Made by a program: the position numbers and the translations under genes. From Lactococcus garvieae (GTDB lineage Bacteria > Bacillota > Bacilli > Lactobacillales > Streptococcaceae), in assembly GCF_016758115.1 (NCBI RefSeq), contig NZ_WIVG01000004.1:4836-68835 (forward strand): DNA of 64,000 bases, written 5' to 3'. Positions within the stretch are counted from its first letter, which is position 1. The number at the start of each line of letters is the position of its first letter. Positions 41,598 through 51,001 of the stretch are shown piece after piece. The notes under the pieces are model-generated. The model worked only from the letters and a program-made list of their open reading frames with translations. It was not told where the DNA came from and searched no databases.

Positions 41598-42743
41598 ATG
41601 GATTACACAAAATTACCTAATTACAAAGCAGCTGTCGAAAACTATACTAACGCAGTGAAAGAAGGGGCTGATGAAACAAAACAATCAGAGGCCTTTAGCA
41701 ATATGATGGATGTTCTTGGAACAGAACTCATGGAAAATATGACCGCTTCTACTTCTGAGAAAATTAATGACTTGCTTGCTTCACGTCCAGTTAACGGTCT
41801 TTCAGAAAATGAAACAAAATTCTTTAATGACATCACTTCTGGTGTAGGCAATCCGGAAGTTACCCTACCTCTTGAAATTATGAATCAAGTTTTCTTAGAA
41901 CTCCAAGAAGCGCACCCGCTTTTAAACATTATTAAATTCCAAAGCGCAGGGCTGAAAATGAAAGCTGTTGTATCTGATTCGGTTTATTCTGGTGGTACAG
42001 CCGTGTGGGGAGATATTTTTGGAGATATTAAGGGCCAATTAAATCAAGCTTTCCATGAAGTAGATTTTTCACAAAGCAAATTGACAACATTTGTTGCTAT
42101 TCCAAAAGATGCTCTAGAGAACGGTTACGATTGGTTAAAATCATTCATTATCATCCAAATGTCTGAAGCGATGGCTGTAGCCCTTGAAACAGCTTTGGTA
42201 TGTGGTGATGGAGATAATAAGCCAATCGGTTTGATGAAAGACCTCTCTAAAGGTGCAGTTTCAAATGGCAAAACAACTTATCCAGACAAGGCGGAAGACG
42301 GTGATTTGACAGATTTAACACCGGAAAATGCCGCGACTAAAATTGCGCCATTGATGCAAAAACTGTCTAAAAATGAAAAGGGTGTGACAGTTAACATTTC
42401 GGGACAAGTTAAACTTCTTGTTAATCCAGATGATTATTACAATACTTTGGCTAAATTCATGTATTTGACTCAAAACGGACAATGGGTAGCAGTTCTTCCG
42501 TTTGGGGTAGAAATTGTTCAATCTATTGCAGTACCAGCAGGACAAGGAGTTGTTTTTGCAGCCAATCGTTATTGGGCTTACATGGGGGGGACGAAAATGC
42601 AAGAATTTGGTGAAACTCTTGCAATCGAAGACCTTCAGTTGTATACTGTAAAATCTTTTTACTACGGTAAAGCTTATGACAATAATACTGCTTTGGTTGT
42701 GAAAGTAAATGCTTCAACTGCAAAAAAAGCCGTTAAAGAATAA
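41598..42743 (+). CDS. Major capsid protein, HK97 fold
   Basis: The 381-residue protein follows the protease directly and has the HK97 layout: an N-terminal delta-like region (about 1-85), the capsid core with PLEIMNQVFLELQEAHPLL, VFGDIKGQLNQAFHE-like segments and VCGDGDNKPIGLM. GGAGGAATTAAATA precedes the ATG. Confidence 0.92.
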   Translation: MDYTKLPNYKAAVENYTNAVKEGADETKQSEAFSNMMDVLGTELMENMTASTSEKINDLLASRPVNGLSENETKFFNDITSGVGNPEVTLPLEIMNQVFLELQEAHPLLNIIKFQSAGLKMKAVVSDSVYSGGTAVWGDIFGDIKGQLNQAFHEVDFSQSKLTTFVAIPKDALENGYDWLKSFIIIQMSEAMAVALETALVCGDGDNKPIGLMKDLSKGAVSNGKTTYPDKAEDGDLTDLTPENAATKIAPLMQKLSKNEKGVTVNISGQVKLLVNPDDYYNTLAKFMYLTQNGQWVAVLPFGVEIVQSIAVPAGQGVVFAANRYWAYMGGTKMQEFGETLAIEDLQLYTVKSFYYGKAYDNNTALVVKVNASTAKKAVKE

Positions 42744-42760
42744 AAAGTGGAGTTGTGAAG

Positions 42761-43093
42761 ATGGATAAAGCCAAAAGCTGGGCAAATGAAAATTTGGAAG
42801 ATTTTAAGCAAAGGATGCGAATAAGTACTACAGATTCTGATGAACTTGCCAATTTAACAAAGATGTTGGTGGCGTCCTATACTTCAATTCTTCGATTAGT
42901 CGGTGTTTCTGATGCTAGTGATCCTGAAGTTGAGGAGTTAATCTATGAGCGATCACGTTATGTCTACAATGATGCACTTGATGAGTTCAAAGAGAATTAT
43001 AGACACAATATACGTGATATTTATCTCGCCAATTTACCAAAAGAAAGCGAGGAAAGTAATGATAAAGTCACAGAAAATTCTTCGGACTTCTAA
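42761..43093 (+). CDS. Head-tail connector (gp6-like)
   Basis: The helical protein of about 110 residues matches the position and composition of HK97 gp6-like adaptors (LTKMLVASYTSILRLVGV, LIYERSRYVYNDALDEFKEN). The ATG at 42761 is eight bases after GGAG; the in-frame GTG at 42755 is too close. It overlaps the next gene by 35 bases. Confidence 0.75.
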   Translation: MDKAKSWANENLEDFKQRMRISTTDSDELANLTKMLVASYTSILRLVGVSDASDPEVEELIYERSRYVYNDALDEFKENYRHNIRDIYLANLPKESEESNDKVTENSSDF

Positions 43094-43445
43094 TCGAACA
43101 AACAATGGAACAATGCGCACATTGATTACTTTCAAGAGAGTTAAGATTGACACAAGTTTTGACGGTAGAGGGGGAGAGCTTGTGGATCAGTTTAAAACTT
43201 ATGCGGATGTGTATAGTCCAAGTAACAAAGACTTGAATATTTTGGGAAATCAAAATGTGAAGAATGGGGCTACAATTAAAATTCGTGATCCCTTAACGAG
43301 TTATCAACCCAAAAACGATGATAAAGTTGTTATTGACGATCCAAGATATTCTGGACAAATTTGGTCAATTATTGATATTCAACCCGATTTTCATGATAGA
43401 ACTTTCTTAAAAATTATCCTAGGAGGTACAAATCTTAATGAATAG
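43059..43445 (+). CDS. Head-tail adaptor / head closure protein
   Basis: The start is the ATG at 43059 after GAGGAAAG, giving 128 residues. The beta-rich protein has FKRVKIDTSFDGRGG near the start and PRYSGQIWSIIDIQPDFHDR, as in SPP1 gp16-like head closure proteins. Order (capsid, gp6-like, this, gp10-like) supports the call. Confidence 0.7.
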   Translation: MIKSQKILRTSNRTNNGTMRTLITFKRVKIDTSFDGRGGELVDQFKTYADVYSPSNKDLNILGNQNVKNGATIKIRDPLTSYQPKNDDKVVIDDPRYSGQIWSIIDIQPDFHDRTFLKIILGGTNLNE

Positions 43446-43842
43446 CACAATGAATATCAAGGGATTAGAAGAAATCGAAAGGAAATTGAGAGAAAAGTTT
43501 AGTGAAACACGTGTGAAGGCTATTGAAAATAAGGCCCTAAGAGCAGCAGCTGATGAAGCTGTAGAGGATTTGAAAGGGACTTTGTCACAGTTTTCGGACA
43601 CAGGAGACACGGTCGCTGGTGTAGTCCACGGTAACGTATCGCGTGCTTCGGGACAACCTATTATAAAAATAGGGAACAATGGTAAGCATTGGCGTTTGGT
43701 TCATTTAGAAAATAATGGTTTCACTAGATATGGTAAAAGTTATCGATATAGAAGTTTTGGTGCTTTACAAAAATTTGCGATATCCCAGGGCAAGAAGTTT
43801 GTGCAAACGGCTCAAAAAGAATTAAAGGAGTTGATTGAATGA
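43438..43842 (+). CDS. HK97 gp10-family head-tail joining protein
   Basis: The 134-residue protein reads MNIKGLEEIERKLREKFSET and later GKHWRLVHLENNGFTRYGKS, the pattern of gp10-like neck/tail-end proteins. AGGAGGTACAAATCTTA precedes the ATG. Its end overlaps the next gene by four bases. Confidence 0.8.
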   Translation: MNSTMNIKGLEEIERKLREKFSETRVKAIENKALRAAADEAVEDLKGTLSQFSDTGDTVAGVVHGNVSRASGQPIIKIGNNGKHWRLVHLENNGFTRYGKSYRYRSFGALQKFAISQGKKFVQTAQKELKELIE

Positions 43843-44228
43843 AAGACATGCTTCATGAATTGATGTTAACTTTAACTGAAGAACCTGAGATTTTAAAAAT
43901 AAAAGAAACTGGTGGACTGAAAAGCTACAAAAGGCGAGAAGAATTAGGAAAAGAAATGACAAGTATTACTGTTATTCCTGTAGGACCACCAGAACAAGCC
44001 GGTTTTGGAAGTAATATTTCACTTGGGAAGCATTTTATCTATCAAGTAAGTATTGAAGCTACAGATCGCATGGTATGTAAAGAGCTTCATAAAAAAGTTG
44101 AGACTTTATTTCAAATGAAGGGATTTTATCAAATGCCAGGCGGTATGGATGAACATTTTATAGAAACGCAAAGGTTTGTGGATGCTCGTTTTTATCAAGG
44201 GTACAGCAAGCTTTATGAAGAATATTAA
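43839..44228 (+). CDS. Tail terminator/completion protein
   Basis: The 129-residue protein starts in an ATGA overlap and precedes the major tail protein, the position of the tail terminator. It contains a conserved-looking VIPVGPPEQAGFGSNISLGK stretch and KHFIYQVSIEATDRM. The family is assigned from gene order and length. Confidence 0.65.
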   Translation: MKDMLHELMLTLTEEPEILKIKETGGLKSYKRREELGKEMTSITVIPVGPPEQAGFGSNISLGKHFIYQVSIEATDRMVCKELHKKVETLFQMKGFYQMPGGMDEHFIETQRFVDARFYQGYSKLYEEY

Positions 44229-44243
44229 AGTTAGGAGAATAAT

Positions 44244-44852
44244 ATGGGAACTGCAGCAGTAGGTTTTGAAAAATTAACAATTCGAGTACTGGATGGCAAG
44301 GCAGCAACACTCGATACAAATTTATTTGTTATAGAGGGTAAAAAAGATAAAGGTGCAACATCAAGCGCTAAAATTTCAGGACTTGCCGTTGATCCAGTGA
44401 AGACATGGGGATCAAATAAGGTTTATCACATTTCAGGTAAAGGTGTAGGAGATGGAAAGGTAGAGCTTGATATCATTGACATCCCTGATAATGTGTTAGC
44501 TGTAATTTTAGGATATCATGTTGATGAAAATAAAATTATCACTGCAGGAAGCGACATTCAAGCGCCAGACTGTTCTATCCTTATAGAGGATAGTGATGTA
44601 CGTGGTAATAAGTATATGCTTGGTTTTATGACTGGGGTTTTCTCATTTGATGGTGTAGAACTTTCAACTGCCCAAGGGAAAGCGGAAGAAATTAAAGCAG
44701 ATACTGTAAGTTATTCTGTAGGTTCGGCAGATAATGGTGACTTTTTCAAAAAATACGTTGGTGATGATGCAACTGCGCAAGAAGCAGTGCGTACGGCTTT
44801 AGGTATGGCCGTAGTAGCTCCAAATTCTGTAACAACTAGATCTACTAAATAG
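44244..44852 (+). CDS. Major tail protein
   Basis: The 202-residue beta-rich protein is the tail tube subunit: AAVGFEKLTIRVLDGKAATL at the start, then VYHISGKGVGDGKVELDIID and GNKYMLGFMTGVFSFDGVEL. GGAGAATAAT precedes the ATG. It is followed by the tail chaperone gene, as in other siphophages. Confidence 0.82.
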   Translation: MGTAAVGFEKLTIRVLDGKAATLDTNLFVIEGKKDKGATSSAKISGLAVDPVKTWGSNKVYHISGKGVGDGKVELDIIDIPDNVLAVILGYHVDENKIITAGSDIQAPDCSILIEDSDVRGNKYMLGFMTGVFSFDGVELSTAQGKAEEIKADTVSYSVGSADNGDFFKKYVGDDATAQEAVRTALGMAVVAPNSVTTRSTK

Positions 44853-44862
44853 GAGTTAGATT

Positions 44863-45165
44863 ATGGCAAAATTAGAAATTACCTTACATGAAAAAGGCGG
44901 AGACGTCACATATAAACAGCATCATGTCAGCGGGCAAAAATATTTAGATTTCTGGAATCTCCAAGAAAAAATTGAAGTAGGGAACCTAACAACTGCTGAA
45001 ATAATCATGTTGCGCTTAGAATTCATTGCAGGATTATTTTCGAATGATAAATTAACTCCTGAACAAATTATTCAAGGTATTGATCCTTGGGATCTAGAGG
45101 AGACGATTGTTCGTATCAATAATATAGTTTTGGGAGTAGATAAAAACGCCGAAAAAAAGAACTGA
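44863..45165 (+). CDS. Tail assembly chaperone, zero-frame product (gpG-like)
   Basis: The 100-residue protein (MAKLEITLHEKGGDVTYKQH onward) lies between major tail and tape measure genes, the place of lambda gpG-like chaperones. It ends at TGA 45163-45165 shortly after the slippery sequence A AAA AAG at 45153-45159. Confidence 0.8.
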   Translation: MAKLEITLHEKGGDVTYKQHHVSGQKYLDFWNLQEKIEVGNLTTAEIIMLRLEFIAGLFSNDKLTPEQIIQGIDPWDLEETIVRINNIVLGVDKNAEKKN

Positions 45166-45368
45166 TAACTGCTAAAGAAGGAAAGAGAAATTTTCTTAAT
45201 TTCATTAAACATCTTGTTTTGAATACCAATTTTACGGCATCAGATATTCTTGATAATGATTTTGATACTATTATTGGCGTTATTAATGCAAAAGAGAGTA
45301 TTGAAAAAGAGACTTTAAAAGAGGAACCAGAAGTAATGTCTCTTGGTGATTTTATGAATAAGTTATAA
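45159..45368 (+). CDS. Tail assembly chaperone extension by -1 frameshift (gpT-like part)
   Basis: The zero-frame codons AAA AAG at 45154-45159 form the classic -1 slippery heptamer A AAA AAG with the preceding A. A shift there continues in an open frame for 69 more residues (ELITAKEGKRNFLNFIKHLV ... MSLGDFMNKL) and stops at 45366-45368. The fusion 44863-45368 would be the gpGT-like chaperone that binds the tape measure protein. The extension has no start codon or ribosome site of its own, which supports frameshifting. Confidence 0.8.
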   Translation, partial: ELITAKEGKRNFLNFIKHLVLNTNFTASDILDNDFDTIIGVINAKESIEKETLKEEPEVMSLGDFMNKL

Positions 45369-45391
45369 AAACAGCATCATGAGCTGTTTTT
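45368..45391 (+). terminator. Hairpin between chaperone and tape measure genes
   Basis: AAAACAGC (45368-45375) pairs with GCTGTTTT (45383-45390), followed by T-rich sequence. Inside the late operon it would act as an attenuator. Confidence 0.6.
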
Positions 45392-45409
45392 ATTTATAGA
45401 AATAAAAAA

Positions 45410-45421
45410 ACGCGACTTTTT
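45410..45421 (+). repeat. ACGCGACTTTTT repeat, copy 3
   Basis: The repeat lies 55 bases before the tape measure start. It is followed by TTTTGTTTATTCTTGAATTA, which resembles the downstream part of copies 1 and 2. Confidence 0.5.
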
Positions 45422-45476
45422 AGGGGAATATTTTGTTTATTCTTGAATTAATAATAAAAAGTTCAGGGAGAAAGTA

Positions 45477-48400
45477 ATGGCAGATACACCTTTAGGAAAA
45501 ATGATAATTGAAATGGGTTTGGATGATGCCAATTTTTCAAAAGGGATTACTGGTGTTAATAAACAGCTTTCAGCTTTAAAAAATGATTTGAAAACTTCTC
45601 AAACTTCATTCAAAACTTTCGGTAAAGGAATGGAGGATGTTAGAAGCCCAATAGAAATTTTAAATAAGTCTATCGCAAAGCAAAAAGAACAGATAGACTT
45701 ACTGAAAAAATCTTATGATGGCTCTATTATTGATGGCAAAGCGACATCAAGTACACAAAATTATGCCAATCAAATTTCTAGAGCCAATTCACAGCTTGCA
45801 CAGTATCAATCACAATTAAAAGCAGCTGCTATTGAACAATATAAACAAACATCCATCCTTCCGAAAATTTCTTCTGGTTTTGGAAAAGTGAGTAGCGGTC
45901 TTGATTCTGTTGCTTCTAAAACAGCTCCGATCAGTGTTGGAATAACTGCGGCTTTTGCAAAAAGTATCAAAGCAGCGACGGATTTTAATGGCCAAATGAC
46001 AGAAATTCGGGCACTACTTTCGGATGGAACACCCACGGATATATTATCTAAGCAAATGGATGTTTTAGCGGATAAATCGAAAAAATGGGCACAGCAGTAT
46101 GGTATTGATACTTCCTCCATTAACGAAGGAATGGAAGAAATGATAAAACGCGGTTATGATTTTAATCAAACAGTAGGAGCCATGCCATCAGTGTTAGATG
46201 CGGCGAGAGCTTCTGGTGATGATTTTGGAACAGTCATGTCTTCGTCTACAGCTATTCTTGAACAATTTGGATTGAAAACAAATGATACAACTTCAATGAT
46301 GAAGAATACTCAACGTGTCACAGATAGTTTGACTTTTGTTGCAAATAAAACATCGGCCGGTTTTTCAGATATGGGGACAGCGATGGAATACGTAGGTCCA
46401 GTTGCCCATGCATTAAATATAAGTTTAGAGGAAACCTCAGCAGCTATAGGCTTGCTTTCAAATAATGGTATTGAAGGCGACAAAGCAGGTACAGCTTTGA
46501 GAGGGGCATTAACTCGACTACTTAAGCCCACAAAAGAATCTTCGCTTGCATTTAAGCAGCTTGGAGTTAATCTTGATGAGTGGAAAAAGGGAAACATTGG
46601 ACTTCCCGATATGCTAGATACGATTAAGCATTCAACGGAAGGGATGACGGATGCAGAAAAAAGCTCATTAATCGCAAAAGCTTTTGGAACTCAGGCTCAA
46701 ACAGGCATGAATATATTGATTGAGCAAGGTGGGGAGGCTTTGCGAAATTTGACAAAAGAGACTCAAAATGCAACAGGTTATACCAAAAAGCTAGCAGATC
46801 AAATGAATAATTCGGATAAAAATGCTTTTAATAGAGCTAAAGCAACATTAGAAACTCTATCTATTAGTTTGGGAGAAAAACTACTCCCATCTATTATTCC
46901 AATTGTAAAAGAGGTTGATAATTTAGCAAGTTCATTTGAAAAATTAGATCCTAAAACACAACAATTAATTATAAAAATGGCTTTAACCGCTGCAGCAGTT
47001 GCTCCAACAGCAAAAGCACTAAGCGGATTGACTCGAATAGTATCTGGAACAACAGGTATGCTGGCTAAACTTGGAGCTAGAAGAGCGGGAGAATTAGCTC
47101 TTAAAGGTATAGCCACTGAAGCAACTGTTGCAAGTACAGCTATTGGAGCTGGCGGTAGAGGATTGGCAGGAAGTATTAGTGGACTTACCCCAATTTTATC
47201 TGGCATTGGTCCAGTAGGGTGGACTGCGATATCAGTTTTGGGCGCTGCAGGTTTAGCAGGTGTAATCTGGAAATTAACAGAAGGAATTAGAGAGCAAGAA
47301 GCTGAAACAAAAAAATGGGGAGTAGTAGTTGGCCAAGAAGCCAGTGGGAAACTTGATGTTTTAAATGAGAAATTTGTAAAAGTTACAAGTGCAGCGGAGG
47401 ATTTTGATAGTAGGGGGTCACAAGCACTAGGGAATGTAAAAAAAGCTATTGATGAGTTAGGAGGAGTTGCAACAGATTCTATTTCTGAAATGGAAAAAGC
47501 TTTAGAAAAAGGGGGCTCAAAAGCGGGATTAACAGATAAACAACTCGCCGAGTCTAAAAAAGGATTTGAGGAACAAAAAAATAATGTCAAACTTATGACA
47601 GATAAAATTTCTCAAATTTACGAGGCGGCTGCTCAGCGTAATGGAGAACTTTCAAATCTTGAACGCTCAATAATTCAAGAAAATCAGCAAGCTATTATAA
47701 AAAGTACATTAGAAAATTATGGAATTACAGGTAATAAAGCAGTAGAAGTCATGAAAGCTTTCACAGGAAGGATTTCTGATATGAATAATGAAGCACTTAA
47801 GCAATCTTCAGAAAGTATTAAGAAAATGATGAATGATGAGGCTAAAGCTTATGAGGCTGCTAAAATTTCTTTAAAAACTGCATTGGAATCAAAAGGAATT
47901 ACTCAGGAAGAATATGATAAAAAAATTGAAGCTTTAAATAAGGCTCATTATGATACTTTAGAAAAATATGGTGAAGACTATATTAATATAAAGCGGGAAC
48001 AGCAGAAACGTGAAAGCGAGGGAGCGAAGAACAATGCTCGTCTTATTTCAAATATTAGACAAAAATATAATAATGAAATTCGCCAATCTTTGAAGAAATT
48101 AGGGTTAGACTACGATGAATTGACTAAAAAAATGGGGGAAAGTGGGAAAAAAGGCGCAAAAGATTTCGGAGATTCTGCTCATCTGATAGCAAAGTATTCT
48201 ACAAATATGTCTAAAGATGCGAAAGAAGCAGCGGATATGTGGAATACAATGATATTTGATAAAAAAACTGGAGAAATAAAAACAAATGCTAAGGAAGTAA
48301 TTCAAGATACTATTAAAACCCCAGAGGGCTGGGAACAAATGAAATTTATTACTAAAGAAGCAAATTTAACAACGAATGCTCGTAAAACAATAGTTGAAGC

Positions 48401-49475
48401 TTTACAGGCTAATGGTCAGTGGGAACAACTTACTCCAGAGGAAAAACAATTAGTGATTGGGAATAATGTTGCTTTATTCAAATTGTATTCTAGTAAGGAA
48501 TCGCTGAAAGAATGGAATAATTTGCCAGCTAAACAAAAAGAGCTTTGGGCGAAAGATTCAACTAAGGCTGGTGTAGAAGCAGCCCAAGCCACAATGAATA
48601 CTTTAAAAGATGTTGAGCGTTTATTGAAATCGAAAAATTTAACAGGAGCAGAAAAAGAAAAAGCTCAAGCTACCATGAATAGCTTGAAAGATGTACAGCG
48701 TGTTTTAACAGCCAAAAATTCGACTCTTCCTGAGAAAATTAAAGCTCAAAATACGATGAATAGCTTACGTGATGTAGTTCGAAATCTTCAAGCTTCTAAC
48801 CTTACAGGACCAGGTGTAGCTGCAGCAAATAGTTTTATTGATAGAAATTTTAAAGGGAAAACAGCAATTCTTACAGCAGATTCAAGTGAAGCTTTTAGAG
48901 TTCAAGATGCTTTCATAACTACTCCTGCATCAAAAACGATTCAATTGATAGCTTCTACTACACATAATGCCCAAGGTACTCCTTATCACCCTGGAGGCTT
49001 AGCGATGGTCAATGACCAAAAAGGACCAACATATAAAGAGTTAATTACTCTTCCAAATGGTGTTAGTTTTGTTCCTCAAGGACGAGATGTGTTATTGCCT
49101 TTGCCTAAGGGTTCTAAAGTATTGAAAGCGAGTCAAACAGCAAAGCTCATTCCTAAGTATGCAGGAGGTGTAGGTGGAGTACCCAAAAATGCAGAAATTT
49201 TTCAAAAGATGGATGAAGTACAGCAACAAGTTGTTGTTAATACCCCAAAAGTGAATGATGATAGACAGCTGGTACTGTTGAGAGAAATATTACAAGCATT
49301 ATTACAAAATGGAACGAATAACAATGTGGTCGAAGCACTAGAAGAATTTTCTAAGCGTCCAGTAATAGGTATATTTGATATTCAAGATATAACTAAAAAA
49401 ATTGCGCCATTATTGACAAAGGAACAGGCAAAAAATAACTTAATCAATAAATTAATAGAGGGGAGAAATCCGTGA
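45477..49475 (+). CDS. Tape measure protein
   Basis: The 1332-residue protein sets tail length. It has a long helical N-terminal coil (residues 1-170), a TP901-type tape-measure core (residues about 170-330, with ATDFNGQMTEIRALLSDG and LNISLEETSAAIGLLSNNGI), a hydrophobic stretch near 560-590 (LSGIGPVGWTAISVLGAAGL) and further coiled coils. A GGAGAAAGTA site precedes the ATG. By the usual 1.5 angstrom per residue the tail would be about 200 nm, minus the part that is not helical. Confidence 0.93.
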   Translation: MADTPLGKMIIEMGLDDANFSKGITGVNKQLSALKNDLKTSQTSFKTFGKGMEDVRSPIEILNKSIAKQKEQIDLLKKSYDGSIIDGKATSSTQNYANQISRANSQLAQYQSQLKAAAIEQYKQTSILPKISSGFGKVSSGLDSVASKTAPISVGITAAFAKSIKAATDFNGQMTEIRALLSDGTPTDILSKQMDVLADKSKKWAQQYGIDTSSINEGMEEMIKRGYDFNQTVGAMPSVLDAARASGDDFGTVMSSSTAILEQFGLKTNDTTSMMKNTQRVTDSLTFVANKTSAGFSDMGTAMEYVGPVAHALNISLEETSAAIGLLSNNGIEGDKAGTALRGALTRLLKPTKESSLAFKQLGVNLDEWKKGNIGLPDMLDTIKHSTEGMTDAEKSSLIAKAFGTQAQTGMNILIEQGGEALRNLTKETQNATGYTKKLADQMNNSDKNAFNRAKATLETLSISLGEKLLPSIIPIVKEVDNLASSFEKLDPKTQQLIIKMALTAAAVAPTAKALSGLTRIVSGTTGMLAKLGARRAGELALKGIATEATVASTAIGAGGRGLAGSISGLTPILSGIGPVGWTAISVLGAAGLAGVIWKLTEGIREQEAETKKWGVVVGQEASGKLDVLNEKFVKVTSAAEDFDSRGSQALGNVKKAIDELGGVATDSISEMEKALEKGGSKAGLTDKQLAESKKGFEEQKNNVKLMTDKISQIYEAAAQRNGELSNLERSIIQENQQAIIKSTLENYGITGNKAVEVMKAFTGRISDMNNEALKQSSESIKKMMNDEAKAYEAAKISLKTALESKGITQEEYDKKIEALNKAHYDTLEKYGEDYINIKREQQKRESEGAKNNARLISNIRQKYNNEIRQSLKKLGLDYDELTKKMGESGKKGAKDFGDSAHLIAKYSTNMSKDAKEAADMWNTMIFDKKTGEIKTNAKEVIQDTIKTPEGWEQMKFITKEANLTTNARKTIVEALQANGQWEQLTPEEKQLVIGNNVALFKLYSSKESLKEWNNLPAKQKELWAKDSTKAGVEAAQATMNTLKDVERLLKSKNLTGAEKEKAQATMNSLKDVQRVLTAKNSTLPEKIKAQNTMNSLRDVVRNLQASNLTGPGVAAANSFIDRNFKGKTAILTADSSEAFRVQDAFITTPASKTIQLIASTTHNAQGTPYHPGGLAMVNDQKGPTYKELITLPNGVSFVPQGRDVLLPLPKGSKVLKASQTAKLIPKYAGGVGGVPKNAEIFQKMDEVQQQVVVNTPKVNDDRQLVLLREILQALLQNGTNNNVVEALEEFSKRPVIGIFDIQDITKKIAPLLTKEQAKNNLINKLIEGRNP

Positions 49476-51001
49476 ATAAGACTATGAAGATTATTTATAA
49501 CGGTATTAATCTATCAGATCTGTTTTATTCTGTCACGAATATTAAAAGAAACATTGGTTCAAACTGGATAAATTCTACAGAAGCGCGAAAACAAGGTGTA
49601 GATTTTCTTTATAATTCCAGAGGCTCAAAACAAATTTCTTTTGATTATATTATTGCCAGAGATAAAAACTTTGATGAAATTAATGCGAACAAAGATTTGT
49701 TAACTCAATATATCAATGTAGATGAACCAGTGGCTTTAATATTTGAAGACGAGCCTAACAAAGTTTGGAGGGTAGTTCCTGATGGAGAGCAATCATTTGA
49801 AATGAATTCTGGGACTCTTACCTTCCTTGTTCCCTCTGGTTATGCAGAATCCATTGACACCAAGGTGCTGAATACTATCAGCTTAGGCGGGGATAATGGA
49901 ACAATTATATACAATTCCGATGGCAGTGCAACAGTTGAAATCAACAATAATGGAACTCTACCTATCTACCCCACAATCAATATTACACCGACATCTGAAA
50001 CAGGTTTTCTAGCCTTAGTTGGAGAAAACGGAGTACTTGAAATTGGAAATCCAGATGAGGCAGACACTGGCACATCTAAAAATCAAAAATTGGTCTGTGA
50101 TATGAGAACACAGGCAGATTTTGAAGCGAACTTTTTACCGGATACAAGCTGGACGACTTCGTGGCCCACAAACCTTGAAGGCATTCCTTTGAACAGCATC
50201 ATTGGCTGGGGGAAAGATGGCATCAGAATCAAAAAGATGGTCAATACTAACTTGTGGAACGGTGGTGTCCTCAGATACGAGGTTCCAAAGGATGAAGCGG
50301 GGAATTATGTCAAAGACTGGCATGCACAATTTAATACTCTCTTCATTCAAGAAAGACTTGTACAATGTGGCAGACTTCAAGTCCACTTTGCGGATGAAAA
50401 CAAGCAACCGCTGGCTTGCTTTGAGGTTTATAAAGGTGGAACTGGAGAAAATGCTTCTTTAAATTTTTGGCTCATTGGTGGAGACAGAAGGCTGAAACAC
50501 TTTAAGAGCCATACTTTTTCGGCCACGACAGGGAAAGCGGATATAAAAGGCTCTCCTCTATTTGGACCTAGTAGGGGTGGGCAAGCGATTATTAAACAAG
50601 GCAATAAGATCTCCTTTTATTGGAAAGGAGCTGCGGAGACTTATCTTATAAATAATGGCCCAGCTTCTACAAAACTCGCTTATGTTTATGTTGTTTTGGC
50701 AAAGCGCCATAATTATCAAATGGTTAAAGATACAAGTCTAAGGTCTTTTAAACTCATGAATTTAAACAATGAGTTCCCCGTTGATATTTTAAATAAATAT
50801 CAGCCTGGAGATAAGGTAACTGTGGATATGGCTAAATCTAAAATCATAGTTAATGATATTGAAGCGAACTCTGATTTTATTACAGGTTCAAATTTCTTTG
50901 CGATTCCCCCAGGCGAAAAACAAAAATTGAACTTGGTATGTTCGCCATGGACAAAAACCCCGCCTGATATTGAGGTGAGCTGGAAAGAGAGGTACTTATA
51001 A
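49472..51001 (+). CDS. Distal tail protein (Dit), enlarged with probable carbohydrate-binding insertion
   Basis: Dit forms the hub at the tail tip. The N-terminal belt domain is clear (KIIYNGINLSDLFYSVTNIK, YNSRGSKQISFDYIIARDKN), and the C-terminus carries the galectin-like end. At 509 residues it is about twice a minimal Dit of roughly 250. The middle region (about residues 205-400) looks like an added beta-sandwich of the sort found in Dit proteins with a carbohydrate-binding module. It starts with a GTG overlapping the tape measure stop and ends overlapping Tal by one base. Confidence 0.85.
   Translation: MNKTMKIIYNGINLSDLFYSVTNIKRNIGSNWINSTEARKQGVDFLYNSRGSKQISFDYIIARDKNFDEINANKDLLTQYINVDEPVALIFEDEPNKVWRVVPDGEQSFEMNSGTLTFLVPSGYAESIDTKVLNTISLGGDNGTIIYNSDGSATVEINNNGTLPIYPTINITPTSETGFLALVGENGVLEIGNPDEADTGTSKNQKLVCDMRTQADFEANFLPDTSWTTSWPTNLEGIPLNSIIGWGKDGIRIKKMVNTNLWNGGVLRYEVPKDEAGNYVKDWHAQFNTLFIQERLVQCGRLQVHFADENKQPLACFEVYKGGTGENASLNFWLIGGDRRLKHFKSHTFSATTGKADIKGSPLFGPSRGGQAIIKQGNKISFYWKGAAETYLINNGPASTKLAYVYVVLAKRHNYQMVKDTSLRSFKLMNLNNEFPVDILNKYQPGDKVTVDMAKSKIIVNDIEANSDFITGSNFFAIPPGEKQKLNLVCSPWTKTPPDIEVSWKERYL

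Noticed and set aside
46799-47590. 263-codon - strand open frame inside the tape measure gene
   Set aside because: It is the complement of the tape measure coding sequence, has no ribosome site or neighbouring - strand genes, and its composition (Ser/Pro/Ala-rich) is that of a shadow frame.
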